64,000 bases of DNA from Sordaria brevicollis (lineage: Eukaryota; Ascomycota; Sordariomycetes; Sordariales; Sordariaceae). The notes under the pieces are model-generated. The model did no database searches. It was not told the origin of the DNA and saw nothing but the letters and a program-made list of their open reading frames with translations. Where the stretch lies: the NCBI GenBank assembly GCA_033439795.1, contig JAUTDP010000016.1:682001-746000 (forward strand), in the 5' to 3' direction. Made by a program: the position numbers and the translations under genes. Of this stretch, positions 43,341 through 53,912 are shown piece after piece (the stretch's first letter is position 1; every line of letters starts with the position of its first letter).

Positions 43341-46300
43341 TTAGCTCCTCTTCTTTTCATCCATAGTAGGGCTGTAGGCCTCTGGAATAGGCAGGCTATC
43401 GACCCAGACGTCGTTACCGGGCCGAAATTTACTGGAACTAGAGCCCTGCCTTGAGGGGTTGCTCTGGGCTACCACGGAACTCGAAGTCGCGGCAGAACTT
43501 CCCTGTTCCTCGTTGCCACTTTCTCCATTGCCTCCATGGATTCTTTCGGTCCGACCCGGCTTTTCTGGCGTAACATTGTGGTGAACGACGACAACCTTGG
43601 ACCTCTCTGAAGGGTTCACTCGATGGTGCGTAACCGAGCCTGATCTGAAAGTAGACTCGCTGCTGCCGACCTCCAGATTACCGTACACGGCTTCCGTAGA
43701 GCCCCGACGGCTGAACCTTCTTCTTATCTCCTCGTGATTTGCCTTTTCGTCCTTTATGGCTGTTTCGGAATTCTGGCGTTCGGGAAAGTACCTTGCGCCT
43801 TGCCTCCCACCCGGTGTGTGGCTAACCTCAATTCCAGGCGCGGGCTTGATACCAGGAGGTGCATCCGCCAACACGACGTCATTTTGGCCGAACCCCCGTT
43901 CTTCCTTCTCATTCCTGCTTCGATGTCGTTCGCTTGCTTCAACGCCGGCGGTGGCACCCAGTGAGGTGCCCCTCGCGTTCGTAGTGGGCTCGTAGAAGGG
44001 CATAACCGAGAACTTGCCATCCACCATGGTATAAGTCGGTCCTTCCTTGACTTCGAATCCACTGGACTTGCTGGAGAATCTGGCCGTTCGTTTGTCGTTC
44101 GTGTTGTCGGGCTCCATGTTTCGAGGTTTCTCCGATAGACTTTTATGGCCCGGAGTCTCCAGAGATGTGGTCCAACGCTTACGCACTGCGGGCTGCCGTA
44201 TACTCTGTTCTAGGAGTCTTCGTCCCTCGACATCTGCATCAAATCCAGTTTCACTAGATGGCTCTTCGTCCCCAATGGGGGCTGCTGACTGAAGGCCATG
44301 CACTGAGTCTTCCGCTACAAGAGCCGAGTCATTCTTCCCGATAGGTTGAGTGTTGGATCTTGATCTGTCTCTGGTCTCAGGTGAACGAGGAACGGAGTCT
44401 GAAGGAGGTTGGTACCCACTACCATCCCCTCCAGCTTCCTGATGATGGCCACCCTCAACTTCAGGAGCTTTGGAAAATTTCCTCTTGCGGTTATCCTCAG
44501 GGTATGACTCGCGAGTCTCTCTGTACGGGCCAGTAGCCCTATGTCTTCTATCCACTGCACGTTTAATTTCGAATGTACCGTCAGCACGGCGAAGTTGGAA
44601 AACGGTATCTTCATCCTCAAGTTCGGAACCATTCGAATTATCCCCCTCGGGGTCATATTTGGGATACGACGGCCCTGAGTGAGAGCCAACGGGTACGGCT
44701 TTGGATTGACGTTCGGGTTCAACGGTGGAGGCAGTATCGGCACGCCTAGATATGAAGCGACTCGGTGACATGTCAAGATCCGGCTCTAAAGGGCAAAGAG
44801 AACCAGGAACAGGCTGCCACGCCGGGGCGTTCTTATACGTAATGGGTGTATTTATGCTCTTCAAAGGGGGTAGAGTCAGAGGTCGGAAAGGCTCTGGCGG
44901 GTTGATTAGTGAAGATACTGGTATACCCCGATGTTCACTTTTGCTTGGATCAACGAGAGGTAGCAGTTTGCTTGTCGAATCCGCTTCAAGTTTATAAATC
45001 CTCTCCTCCAAGGTTGCCGAAGCAGGGTTGATGTTGGCCAGCCCTTGATTCCTTGATGGTGGCTCTCCAAGCTTATAGGTGCAAGACCGCTGGGCCTGGA
45101 CACACTGGCGACATCGTGGACTCTCACCGGAGCACTTGATGCGTTTCAATCTGCAGCCGTTGCAGGTGCTGGCTCGTTCCTTGGGTTGGTTAGGTGTTGA
45201 AGCCTCTGAGTCGTTTCCTCCCTTATCCTGTTCGTCTGTTCTGGTGAGCTTTTCGTCCTCTTCATTGCGAAGTGAGCCCTGGTCTGAGATGGCGCTATTG
45301 GGGGAACGATTGAAAGAGTCGGCTCCTTCTTCCTGATCCGTTCTGGCAAGATCTGAATCATCAGCAGCCTCATCCCCTGGCTGTTCGTCCTCGCCAAATC
45401 CTTCTTCTTGATCTGTATCGGCATCAAGCCCCCGGTCCGGTAAGACAAACAGGGCTAGGTCTTCTTGATGCCGTCCAACGTGTCGGGAGTATGACTTGAA
45501 CGAGTCAAGCTCTTCGTTGCATAACTCGCACGTCTTGGCCGCCTCCAGCGGTCTATCCTGTTCGGCTAGTTGAATGAGGCTTTCGCGGCTCACGGTTTGG
45601 CCAAGATCCTTATGACATGTCGTAATGTGAGCATCCAGGGCTGATATGTTTTCGAGATGTAAGTCTTCGCATCCAAACGGGCAGACTAGGATCTTCCAGT
45701 GGGCTTGCCGGACATGCTGAATCCATTGGTGGCGCCTTTGGAAGTCTTGTCCTGCAGCGGAACAGTCCGGATAGAGGCAGATGTAGGGCCGCAAGTCTCC
45801 GAGAACGTGTTTCCTGCACGTGGACGGTTAGTAGGACATAACAAGAAGAACGGCTGTCGATCGTCAACAAGGTAGTACGTGTTCTTACCTCCACTCTTGC
45901 GTTGTGTCAACTTGTACCATCCGGTAGCAGAAAGGACACTCGAATGGTCCTCGCCCTGCTTCCTCTGGCATCGAGGGTATCCTCGACCTCCCTCCATCGA
46001 GAACCGAGCTAGGGGCAAAGGATGTCTCAGTTCGGCCAGCCTCGGAACGGGCGTCACAACTCTCCAAACCGGGACCATCGAAGTTGGCGGTCTTCAGGTG
46101 TTGTGGGAGGGATGAAGCCACAGTGGTGACTCCCACAGTCTTTGTGTCATCACGGCCCGGCTGCTCCGTGTCTTCTCTTTCGTCAGGTAATCCGCGGGCA
46201 AGTTTCTGATGATGCTCCTCTCGGTACCGAAAGAATTGGCGTCTGAAAGAGTTGGCCTTTCCAAGCTGCTTGACGATTCCTTCGTCTGCGGAGGGAAACT

Positions 46301-46929
46301 TGTGCCGGATATGGGCAGTGTCGAACGCTTCGAAGTGAGATGTGTCAGTCAGAGCTGACCGCCTGAAGCGATCATGAGGGGCAGGATTGTGGATGGAGAC
46401 CGAGAGCCTGAATAGGCAGTTGATGATCTCGGAAGCTTCAACAATAATCTGTGATAGTTCGGTGGCATCTGAAGAAGCTTGTGCTTCAGGGTCATCACTG
46501 TCACTGTCCGAGTCCGAGTCGTCTGAGTGTTCGACACTGTCCCCGGGTCTGACTGTCCCGTTGACGATTGAAGTCGCTGTAGGTTCCCAATCGACAGATT
46601 AGCGTTGTAAGACCTCTGGAACCAAGCTCCAACTCACCATCCTGAAGGCATCCCAGCAGGTCGTTGAGAAGCTTGACGACATGGGCTCTTATATTCGATG
46701 CATCTCGTAGCCGGTAGTCAAGCGAGGATCTCCCTGTGCGATGTGCCCCGAGGTTGCTACTCCAAACTCGAAACCTGCCCAACACATTCTTGACTGAAGG
46801 TTGAAGGCCGTCCAACATAGGGGTATCATCATCCCCTCTGCCCAATTCTGGGATTCCTGACACCAGACTGTCGTTGAGTGACTGGAGTCCGCGGAGGCAT
46901 GAGGGAACCAAGGTTGAGATAGTCGCCAT
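43341..46929 (-). CDS. C2H2-type and Zn2Cys6 zinc-finger protein, three exons
   Basis: Exons are 46929-46638, 46576-45889 and 45813-43341. The introns of 61 and 75 bp have donors GTGAGT and GTAAGA and acceptors CTACAG and GTGCAG, and the frame stays open for 1150 residues. Residues about 20-97 hold the N-terminal domain common to fungal acuF-type proteins (RFRVWSSNLGAHRTGRSSLD then YRLRDAS). Residues about 312-445 contain paired C2H2-like fingers (FECPFCYRM; KHVLGDLRPYICLYPDC; HWKILVCPFGC; CELCNEELDS). At about 544-571 a perfect Zn2Cys6 motif follows (CNGCRLKRIKC, then CRQCVQAQRSC). The remaining 580 residues are hydrophilic and low in complexity. The combination suggests a nuclear DNA-binding regulator; the target is unknown. 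It is divergent from the DUF7580-like gene at 47405 with 475 bp between start codons. Confidence 0.8.
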
Positions 46930-47404
46930 GACCCTGGTTTTTTGAACTAATGGTGGATTATTGAAGGGACGTTGCCATATTTTGGGCCTTAGAAAGACAA
47001 TCGCCTCAGTAGAGGTAAGGCGAGGTAAGGAGATGAACTTGTGAAGAGGGTCGTGGAAAGTGGCAGACACGCAGCTCCCATCTTACGTAAGCATGCAGAC
47101 ATATACAGGCCCCCGGATGTAACCCTCGATGTCCCCAACCAGCCAACATGAACCTGAAGGCGGGGTTAACCGGTCAAGTGCATGTAGGAGGCAGGAGCGG
47201 GGGGCAAGCTGAACTGCGCCACTGTGGTTGTTTTTGCCTGGTTGGACACGACTCTCACTGTTGACTGCGACGTGCCCGGGTCTTTCTTCGAGTCGCGACT
47301 CGCGACACCTCTGATGACCGCCTCAACCGACCTACCTCTAGAGGTATTCCACCGTCCATCTCATCATATCGGCCAACCTCCCATCTGAGTTCCTCTTTTC
47401 AGCG
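46930..47404. promoter_or_regulatory. Shared divergent promoter region
   Basis: These 475 bp separate the start codons of the zinc-finger gene (-) and the DUF7580-like gene (+). CT-rich leader sequence precedes the plus-strand ATG, and the motif CTACCTCTAGAGG lies near 47330-47345. No operator could be identified. Confidence 0.5.
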
Positions 47405-49345
47405 ATGTCGGGACTTGAAGTCGCGGGTCTTGTCCTCGGGGCGTTGCCAGTCATCATCTCCGCCGTCGACAGCTACGAGAAAGCTGCCGGGGCTATCCAG
47501 CGATGGCGATCATACCAACGGGAGCTCAGGTCTTTGGCAAGAGGTCTAGACACTGAGCGTATTAACCTCATCAACGTCTTTGAGCGGCTTCTTGTGGGGA
47601 TAGCGGACCTACCGGACATTGAGAAGATGATTGAGAATCCGTTCGGCCCCTTGTGGAAGGAAGAAGATAACCCGAACGTCTACCACAGGATTCGCCAAAG
47701 GCTATGGAGGTCAGCGCGTGTCTTTGAGGGAAACGTGAAGGATATTCACAAAGCGCTGCAAGAGTTGCAACAGAAGTTGAACATTGATGCGAATGGCCAG
47801 GTATGAGGACAATCACGCCTTTCTAATGGCTTTCAAGGACATGCTTGAGTGTTTTACTGACAAGAACGTTTGGATCAGCCTCTATCAGTCAAAGAAGGCA
47901 TCAGTATCAAAAAGGAGCTGAAGAGACTTTCGTTCGCTCTCAACCAGGCTGTGTACCAGGATCTGCTGACTCGCATACGAGATGGCGTCTCAGGTCTTGC
48001 AAGGTTGATCTCCGATAACTCGGATCTGGAGCCAGAGCGGAAGAAACGGTCGGACTGGAGGATACATCGTCTCATGAGTTTCTTTACAGCCAGTGTCTAC
48101 CAGGCTCTATGTGCAGCGATGAGCGCGTGCCCGTGTCCTACTTCTCACCTTCTGGGATTGCAGCTTGGATTGTCATCCTTCGTTAGCGCCACACCAGATG
48201 ACGAGGATGAGCATGTGGCCAAGCGTCTGTCGGTCAAACTTGCTGTACCAGATGAAAAGATTCCGCATGGAAAGAACAGTCGACAATGGCAGTCCATCAT
48301 GGTCAAACCTTTCCGCCCAGCTCGACAATGCCAAGTTCCCATCTTCCAGCAGCCGACTGCTCCTGTGGAACCTGAACGGCCAGCAAAACGGGCCCGAAGG
48401 ACTGTTGGGTTTTCCTTCTCAGAGAAGCCAACAACCAAAAGACCTGGACTGCTATCTCGTTACTCATCTCGAGAGGTGGAAATGACATCAACATGGTCAT
48501 CAATATCCTCGACCCAAACTTTGACCATGGCGGTTGGTACCACAAATACCGAACTCACAAACGAGGACATGATCATGGACATCTGTGAGACTCTGCGGGA
48601 TCTTTCCATCTTGAAAGGAAGCAGCTGCTGTGGCCACATCACCGGACCAGCATCAATCGACACATGCGCAACGGAAAAATACGGCATCTACGCGTTAGGC
48701 CATCTACGCCCCTCGGGTGAACTTGGGCACTGCTCCTTTGTATCTCTCCACGAAATATTGACTGCGCTGCCCCATTCATCCTTCCGTTTCTTCTACGAAG
48801 ACAAACTGAAACTTGCCCACACCCTGGCAACAAGCGTCCTCCAACTGGCAGGAACTCCCTGGCTGACAACCAGATCAACAGCGAAGGACGTCTTTCTCAT
48901 ACAATGCGACGGCAAACCGCACTTCCAAGAGGCTTTCATCATCAAACAGCTTCCTGAGACATCACCGGACCTCATGCAAATCGACTCTCCACCATCCCAA
49001 GAGCTAGCTGCCCTGCAGGCCAAAGAAGGATTGCTCTTCCTGGGAATTATCCTCATTGAGATCATGCTCGAGACCCCATTCGATACGTTTCGCAAGTCAC
49101 ATACATCTTCAACCATGGAATCATTCCTTACCGATTTCCAAACAGCCAACTCCCTGCTCGGAAGGCTCGAAATGCAAGGCCAGAACTACAAGCGCGCTGT
49201 TGAGCGATGTCTCAAATGCCCTTTTCCCGCACCGAAACCTTATGCAGACGGCGACGATTTTAGAAAACTCTTTTATGGACATGTGGTAACGCCGCTGGAA
49301 CAAGACTTGAATGCATTCTTGCAGGAAAACCCATCTTCAGGTTAA
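47405..49345 (+). CDS. DUF7580-like fungal protein, two exons
   Basis: Exon 1 (47405-47800) and exon 2 (47879-49345) join across a 78-bp intron (GTATGA donor, GGATCAG acceptor) in phase, giving 620 residues. The N-terminus MSGLEVAGLVLGALPVIISA, followed by a helical region (SYQRELRSLARGLDTERINL), is typical of the large fungal family I know as DUF7580, which has a helical N-terminal domain and a C-terminal part recalling a degenerate kinase. The C-terminal blocks RFFYEDKLKLAHTLATSVLQ, FLIQCDGKP and GLLFLGIILIEIMLETPF fit that family. No intact kinase catalytic motif is visible. Such proteins resemble the N-terminal modules of fungal NLR-like and prion-related proteins, so a role in non-self recognition is possible but unproven. 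A basic, nuclear-signal-like stretch (RPAKRARRT) lies near residue 310. Confidence 0.78.
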
Positions 49346-49680
49346 TACCTCCACTAGCACATGGGATCACCCAGCTGGGCTTCGAACCGAAGTCACGGGC
49401 CGCCAAACAGTTTGACAGGCGTTCGGTCTGAGAAGAAGACGAGCAAACACCGACATAGCTTGCGTGGCTACGAGGCCTAGACTCGCAGCTCACGGAGTCG
49501 AGATGGAAGTCAGAGACAAATATTCCACCGATATACCTGCAGTACTTCTTGCCTCAACTTCCGGGTGCCCAAGCGACGTGTCTCCCGCATGAACGCACAG
49601 CGGCAGACTGAAGACAAGAACCAAAAGAAACATTCAGGTCTCAGGCTTCACACTGCCAGAACCTCCCATCCAAACCAAGC
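49346..49680. other. Short spacer
   Basis: No gene seen. A short hairpin-like GACTTCGGTTCGAAGCCC stretch occurs on the minus strand near 49370-49390, but no tRNA fold can be built around it. Confidence 0.4.
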
Positions 49681-49926
49681 ATGTGCGCCATCTGGCTCGA
49701 GGGAACAGTCACATACGCCTGCGGGCACGTCATTGAGCATGCATACCGCACCTTGGTCCAGCTCAAAGGATGCAAGCTTAGCCCATGCACATCGAGATCG
49801 ACATATACCCCTGGCAGGACAACTTCATTTCCTTGCTCGGTTTGCCAGGTTGATGGCACGTACTACTGGGAAGAAGCATGGAGCGCGTGGGTCAAGAAGC
49901 AAGTGAGCTTTGCGAACACTGGTTGA
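49681..49926 (+). CDS. Small Cys-rich protein, unknown function
   Basis: An ATG-started frame of 81 residues has a well-ordered pattern of Cys and His: MCAIW near the start, ACGHVIEH, KGCKLSPC, PCSVCQVDGTYYWEEAW. The CGH...C...C...CxxC spacing suggests one or two metal-binding sites. The end (YYWEEAWSAWVKKQ) is aromatic and amphipathic. No signal peptide is evident. I recall similar small fungal hypothetical proteins but no function. The overlapping frame from 49565 is Arg/His-rich in another phase and looks spurious. Downstream on the opposite strand is another unknown gene. Confidence 0.55.
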   Translation: MCAIWLEGTVTYACGHVIEHAYRTLVQLKGCKLSPCTSRSTYTPGRTTSFPCSVCQVDGTYYWEEAWSAWVKKQVSFANTG

Positions 49927-50209
49927 GAGACGGGAGAAGCAGAGTGATGCGCAGTAGAGGTAGAATCATCCGATGGGTGGGAAAAGTTGAGCGTCATGCA
50001 ACTACTGCCACTCCGATTGCACAAAAATACAATACTATCGCAATCTGCACATGTTTCTCCTAGATTGACAACCACCATGACGCCACATCCCGTCCGGACA
50101 CTCACCCACAACACTCCAAACTTCCATCGCACCGTCTCATATCCCACATACCCTCTCAACCTCCAACGTTCCATCTCTTATCCCACCCCCCTCCACCTCA
50201 TCCCCTTAC

Positions 50210-50758
50210 TCACCCCCTAAACCCCCCCACACCCTCCCACCAACCCTCATACTCCTCCATCCCCAAATGCCCTTCCCCCCTCAGTTGCTCCACAACGCCC
50301 AACACAAAAGTCTGATCATTAAACCCCTTATCTCCCGGCGGGAAAGTGATATACCGATCTACCCTCTCCAGAAAGACATCCCGCATATTCTCATCCGCCA
50401 CGCACAGGGGGATAAAGACGCCTTGCATGTCGAGAAGTTGTTGAGTCGTGAGATCGGCAGAGGGGAGGTAGGTGAATGTTGGCTGTTGCTGTTGCGAAGA
50501 AGCCTGTGACTGGGAGCGGCGGTGGGAGCGGGATTGGGAGAAAGAATGGGAGGGGGTGATGGGTTGAGGAGCGACTTCGTAGATTTCCCAGGTTGAGGAA
50601 GGGGAGAGGATGGATGTTGATGGGTGGCCGTGGCCGGAATAGGGAGGGGAGATGGCGAAGAGCCACCGGTAGACATGGTTGCCGTAGGCTGGACGGAGGG
50701 AGGCGGGGAGGGGGAGGTGGATGGTTTGGATGGAGCGTTGGCCTTTTTGGAGGGACAT
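50210..50758 (-). CDS. Hypothetical protein, 182 residues
   Basis: Starts at ATG 50758 (MSLQKGQRSIQTIHLPLPAS). An N-terminal part with HVYRWLFAISPP and STWEIYEVAP is separated by a Ser/Gln-rich linker from an ordered C-terminal half (LTTQQLLDMQGVFIPLCVAD and VDRYITFPPGDKGFNDQTFV), ending in a Gly/Trp tail. The linker carries a short poly-Gln run. The order of beta-like and helical segments suggests a small globular fungal protein of a type usually annotated as hypothetical. No catalytic motif recognised. The conflicting frames on both strands are poorer in composition. Confidence 0.55.
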   Translation of the reverse strand: MSLQKGQRSIQTIHLPLPASLRPAYGNHVYRWLFAISPPYSGHGHPSTSILSPSSTWEIYEVAPQPITPSHSFSQSRSHRRSQSQASSQQQQPTFTYLPSADLTTQQLLDMQGVFIPLCVADENMRDVFLERVDRYITFPPGDKGFNDQTFVLGVVEQLRGEGHLGMEEYEGWWEGVGGFRG

Positions 50759-51898
50759 TCTGGCGTTTGACCGTTTGGTTTGAGAGTGGACAAGGTGGGA
50801 TGAGCGTCTTGTTGATTTTCTTGGGAACGGCTTATTTTGAGGACGAAAGCTTCAGGCTTTATGGCATCTGAACAAAGTCCCGGTTGACCCGTGTTTGCGG
50901 CTCAATCTCCTATTACACGGCTCGTGCCGGTGTTTGCTGTCTGTTGGGCCGTCTTTCTTACTGCAATCGCGGGACAGATATTGACCGTTGAGATTCGATC
51001 GGGATCATTCTGGAATGTTTGTCTCTTGTTTGTCTCCAGGCAGACTGCCAATGTGTTGCTTTTATACAGCAGTCGTCGTTGAGGCTTGAGTGTCCGCTTC
51101 TACTGATGACATCCTCGGTCGGCCCATCGCTAACTCCATGCTCCGAAGCACATGCAGGTTTGGAACGGTCGTTGGTTCCCAGCAGGATGGAAACTCCAAG
51201 GGCGGAGTAACAAGCAACACGTGGAATGCGGCACGAAACGGGTACAATTTGGAATGAAACAACCGCAACGCCTGATGAGGATCATAAGCGCTTACGTTCA
51301 CCTCCGTCATCGGCCGCCATGGCTTGTTGAAGACGGCGGAGTCTTACTAACAATAGGTCCGAGAGACCAACTACCTTAATGCTAAGACCTCTTGGGCAAT
51401 ACTGCCGGCGTTTTTGGCACCAAGTCTTCCCAGGAAGTCGGACGGTGGAACCTGTCAGGCTTCGCTTATGTTGATACGTGCCTCAATCCCGAGGCTGTGT
51501 CAACAACATCGGACCGTGAGTGGTGCAACAGCCGGTAGACGAGCGGGAGGATTGCGGCACGAGGGACAAGACGGGGTCGTTTGACGGAGTCTGTAACCGG
51601 CGCCGGGGATTTGGAAAGGGACAGGCGAGGTTCAAAAGTGGAAGCCTGGAGTTTCACGGAAAAGAAACCTTGTCGTCGTCGGTGGTGGAGTGATTTGTCA
51701 CACTTCGTCAGAGCCTGCAAAACACACTTCGTGGGTTCTGTAACAAAGGAATCGGCTCGCCAAAGGACTGGAATTGTTCGTGTCCCTTATTCTGTTGGGT
51801 CGTCCTCCATGGATCGCAGTTGGAAGCAACCACTTCCAAGCCTGAGTCCATGATCCCACTTTTCCATCCTTCTCCTTCCTTGCATGGACGTCCTGCCT
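50759..51898. other. Spacer of 1.1 kb
   Basis: Only short conflicting frames are open; none starts at an ATG with a recognisable product. It probably contains the promoter of the gene at 50210-50758 and the 3' region of the membrane protein gene. Confidence 0.4.
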
Positions 51899-53600
51899 TC
51901 ACACCCGCAACTCTTGGTCGACTGCAGCTAGGAAACTCGCACTCACCACCTGCCGAATGCACAGCACCAAACTGAGAACCAGAGAAGCAGCTGCGATCAC
52001 GACCAGGATACATGTGACAATGCCAAAGAAGGAGGAATCCAACTCCGTCCGAAACTGCACCGTGGAAAGCGCAAACGCCGCCACTGGGATAACGGCATCA
52101 TCCCATTGCCCTTTCCACGTCAGTCTCCTGCGGATAGCATAGCTCGCGAAGGCCATCAAGGAGAAGATCATCCAAAGCGCCGCCAAACCGATCAACAATA
52201 GGGCCAGAAGGATGCACACCATGTGAGCAGCTTGCGCCGTAGCAGGCGTGAACAAGGTTCCACTTCGGGCTCCTTGAGCGCCTCCGTCACCGAGAATAGC
52301 ACTGACATCCACCGCTGCTCTCCCGAGTATCTGCACCGCCGCGGCACAAACACTGGCCGACCCCATCATCCACCATGAAAGCTTTACCAGGTGAGCGGAA
52401 GCTCTTCGTTCCACCTGTATCATTTCCTGTTGGAGGACCGCGTAGAGGAACAGCGTCGTGAAGACTGCCACTCCTTCGAGACAGAAGGACAACACCAAGA
52501 CCGTCGCCGCCATGCCCAACGACATAGTGCCCAACCTCAGCAGCACCGAGACCATCAGTCCTCCTACCAGCGCCAGGAATCCCATCCCAAAGGCCGAAGA
52601 CAGCAAACATCCCGGCAGCGCCATCCTCACCTCATCATCTTCCTCCTCACCTCCAAGCCTGCCTCCAGCTCCCTTCCTCAACAGCCACCTCTCACTCGCT
52701 CCTCCCATCGCCCCCGTCAACACGCCCATCACAAACACTATCGTGCCTGTCATCCACGCCACGCCAACCCACCACATCACATAAGCAATCGTTGCCAACA
52801 CGCGTCGTCTCAGCTCAACATCTCCTCCGTCAGCATCAGCAGCCCCATCTCCCTGTTCCCTCTCAGACTTAGTCTCATCATCATACGTCGCCAGAAACAC
52901 AGCAAAGCCCACCAACGTCAACCATGCTACCGGCCAATAAGCCAAAACCCCAAGCTTTGTGGCACTAGAAGTCAACTCGTGACACAACTGGCGCGGTCTG
53001 CCACAGTATCGGGAGTGAACAAACGAGCAGTAGACCATCAGCAGCGAAAACAGAATGAACAAGACCAGATCCGCAATGAACAGCGTGGTGATAAGCGTGG
53101 TAATCCCACGGAAGTGATACTGCTCCGGCAACAAGTAAAGAACCAGCGAAAGAAGACCAAGGGACGTAGGCCACGTGAACCTTTTGTTCTTCGTCAGCCC
53201 CCATCACCACGTTGAGAAAGGGGGGAATGACATACCACGACAACCCACAACCATCAACCAACGCCTCGGACGGACTTCTAGCCCGCCGTAAGTCTTCCCT
53301 CCGTTGATGCTGATGCTGATACGGAAACCAAGGCTCCGAACGCTCGCGATAACCGAGCTTTCCGCCGCCGCCGCCGACGCCGGCTCCAATGGCTGATCGC
53401 GGCGGCGTAAACGGTCCTACGGCGCTTACATGTCCGTGATGATGTGGCCGGCGGCGCTTGCTGAGGATCTTGCGTAGCTCGGGGCTCGTTTTGGTGGACT
53501 CGTTGATGAGAGTGGTGTCGCCGAAGAATTCGGAGATTTTGGAGCTGGGCCGCGCGGCGGTCTCGATGATGATGCCGTCGCGCTTCTCGACGCTGTACAT
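51899..53600 (-). CDS. Polytopic membrane protein, probable TDT/SLAC1-type transporter, two exons
   Basis: Exon 1 is 53600-53236 and exon 2 is 53180-51899. The 55-bp intron has a consensus donor GTATGT, branch-like CTGAC and acceptor AAAAG, and the join yields 548 residues without interruption. The N-terminal 120 residues are hydrophilic and Arg/His/Gly-rich. About ten hydrophobic segments follow, for example LGLLSLVLYLL, LITTLFIADLVLFILFSLLM, VLAYWPVAWLTLVGFAVFLA and ATIAYVMWWVGVAWMTGTIV. The order 'PEQYHFRGI, long hydrophobic segment, RYC' resembles the start of fungal malic-acid/sulfite transporters (PF03595), which export anions at the plasma membrane. The match is partial, so the substrate and even the family are tentative. 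An upstream in-frame ATG at 53708 would add 36 residues; the ATG at 53600 was chosen because the extra segment lacks protein character. Confidence 0.62.
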
Positions 53601-53912
53601 GGTGCTTGGTGCTTGCTTTGCGGTTGAAAGTGGTGATGGGGAGGACAAGCAGACCAGGGCGGAGAGCGTGCATGCGTCCAATCTTGCATGCCCTGGGCTT
53701 GGGTTCATGTAAGGAACGGTGTTGACTGTTCAACGTCATGGTGAGTGGCTTTGGTGTAAGAGGTGCAGTGAGCCTGAGCGCATGCGGCCGGTCTGTGCCA
53801 CGCAGGGATTTTGAGCACATCGTTGAACCATGTCAAGACCTCCACGATGAGCCTGAAGATGCTCGCAATGGTGTTCAAGATACCTAACTGTGAGAACGAC
53901 AGCTAGCTACAA

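Noticed and set aside
49360..49450. tRNA-like T-loop GGTTCGAAGCC on the minus strand
   Set aside because: No acceptor stem, D arm or anticodon arm can be placed around it.
52391..53215. 274-codon plus-strand frame
   Set aside because: Antisense to the spliced membrane-protein gene; Gln/Arg/His/Ser-rich composition typical of a shadow frame.
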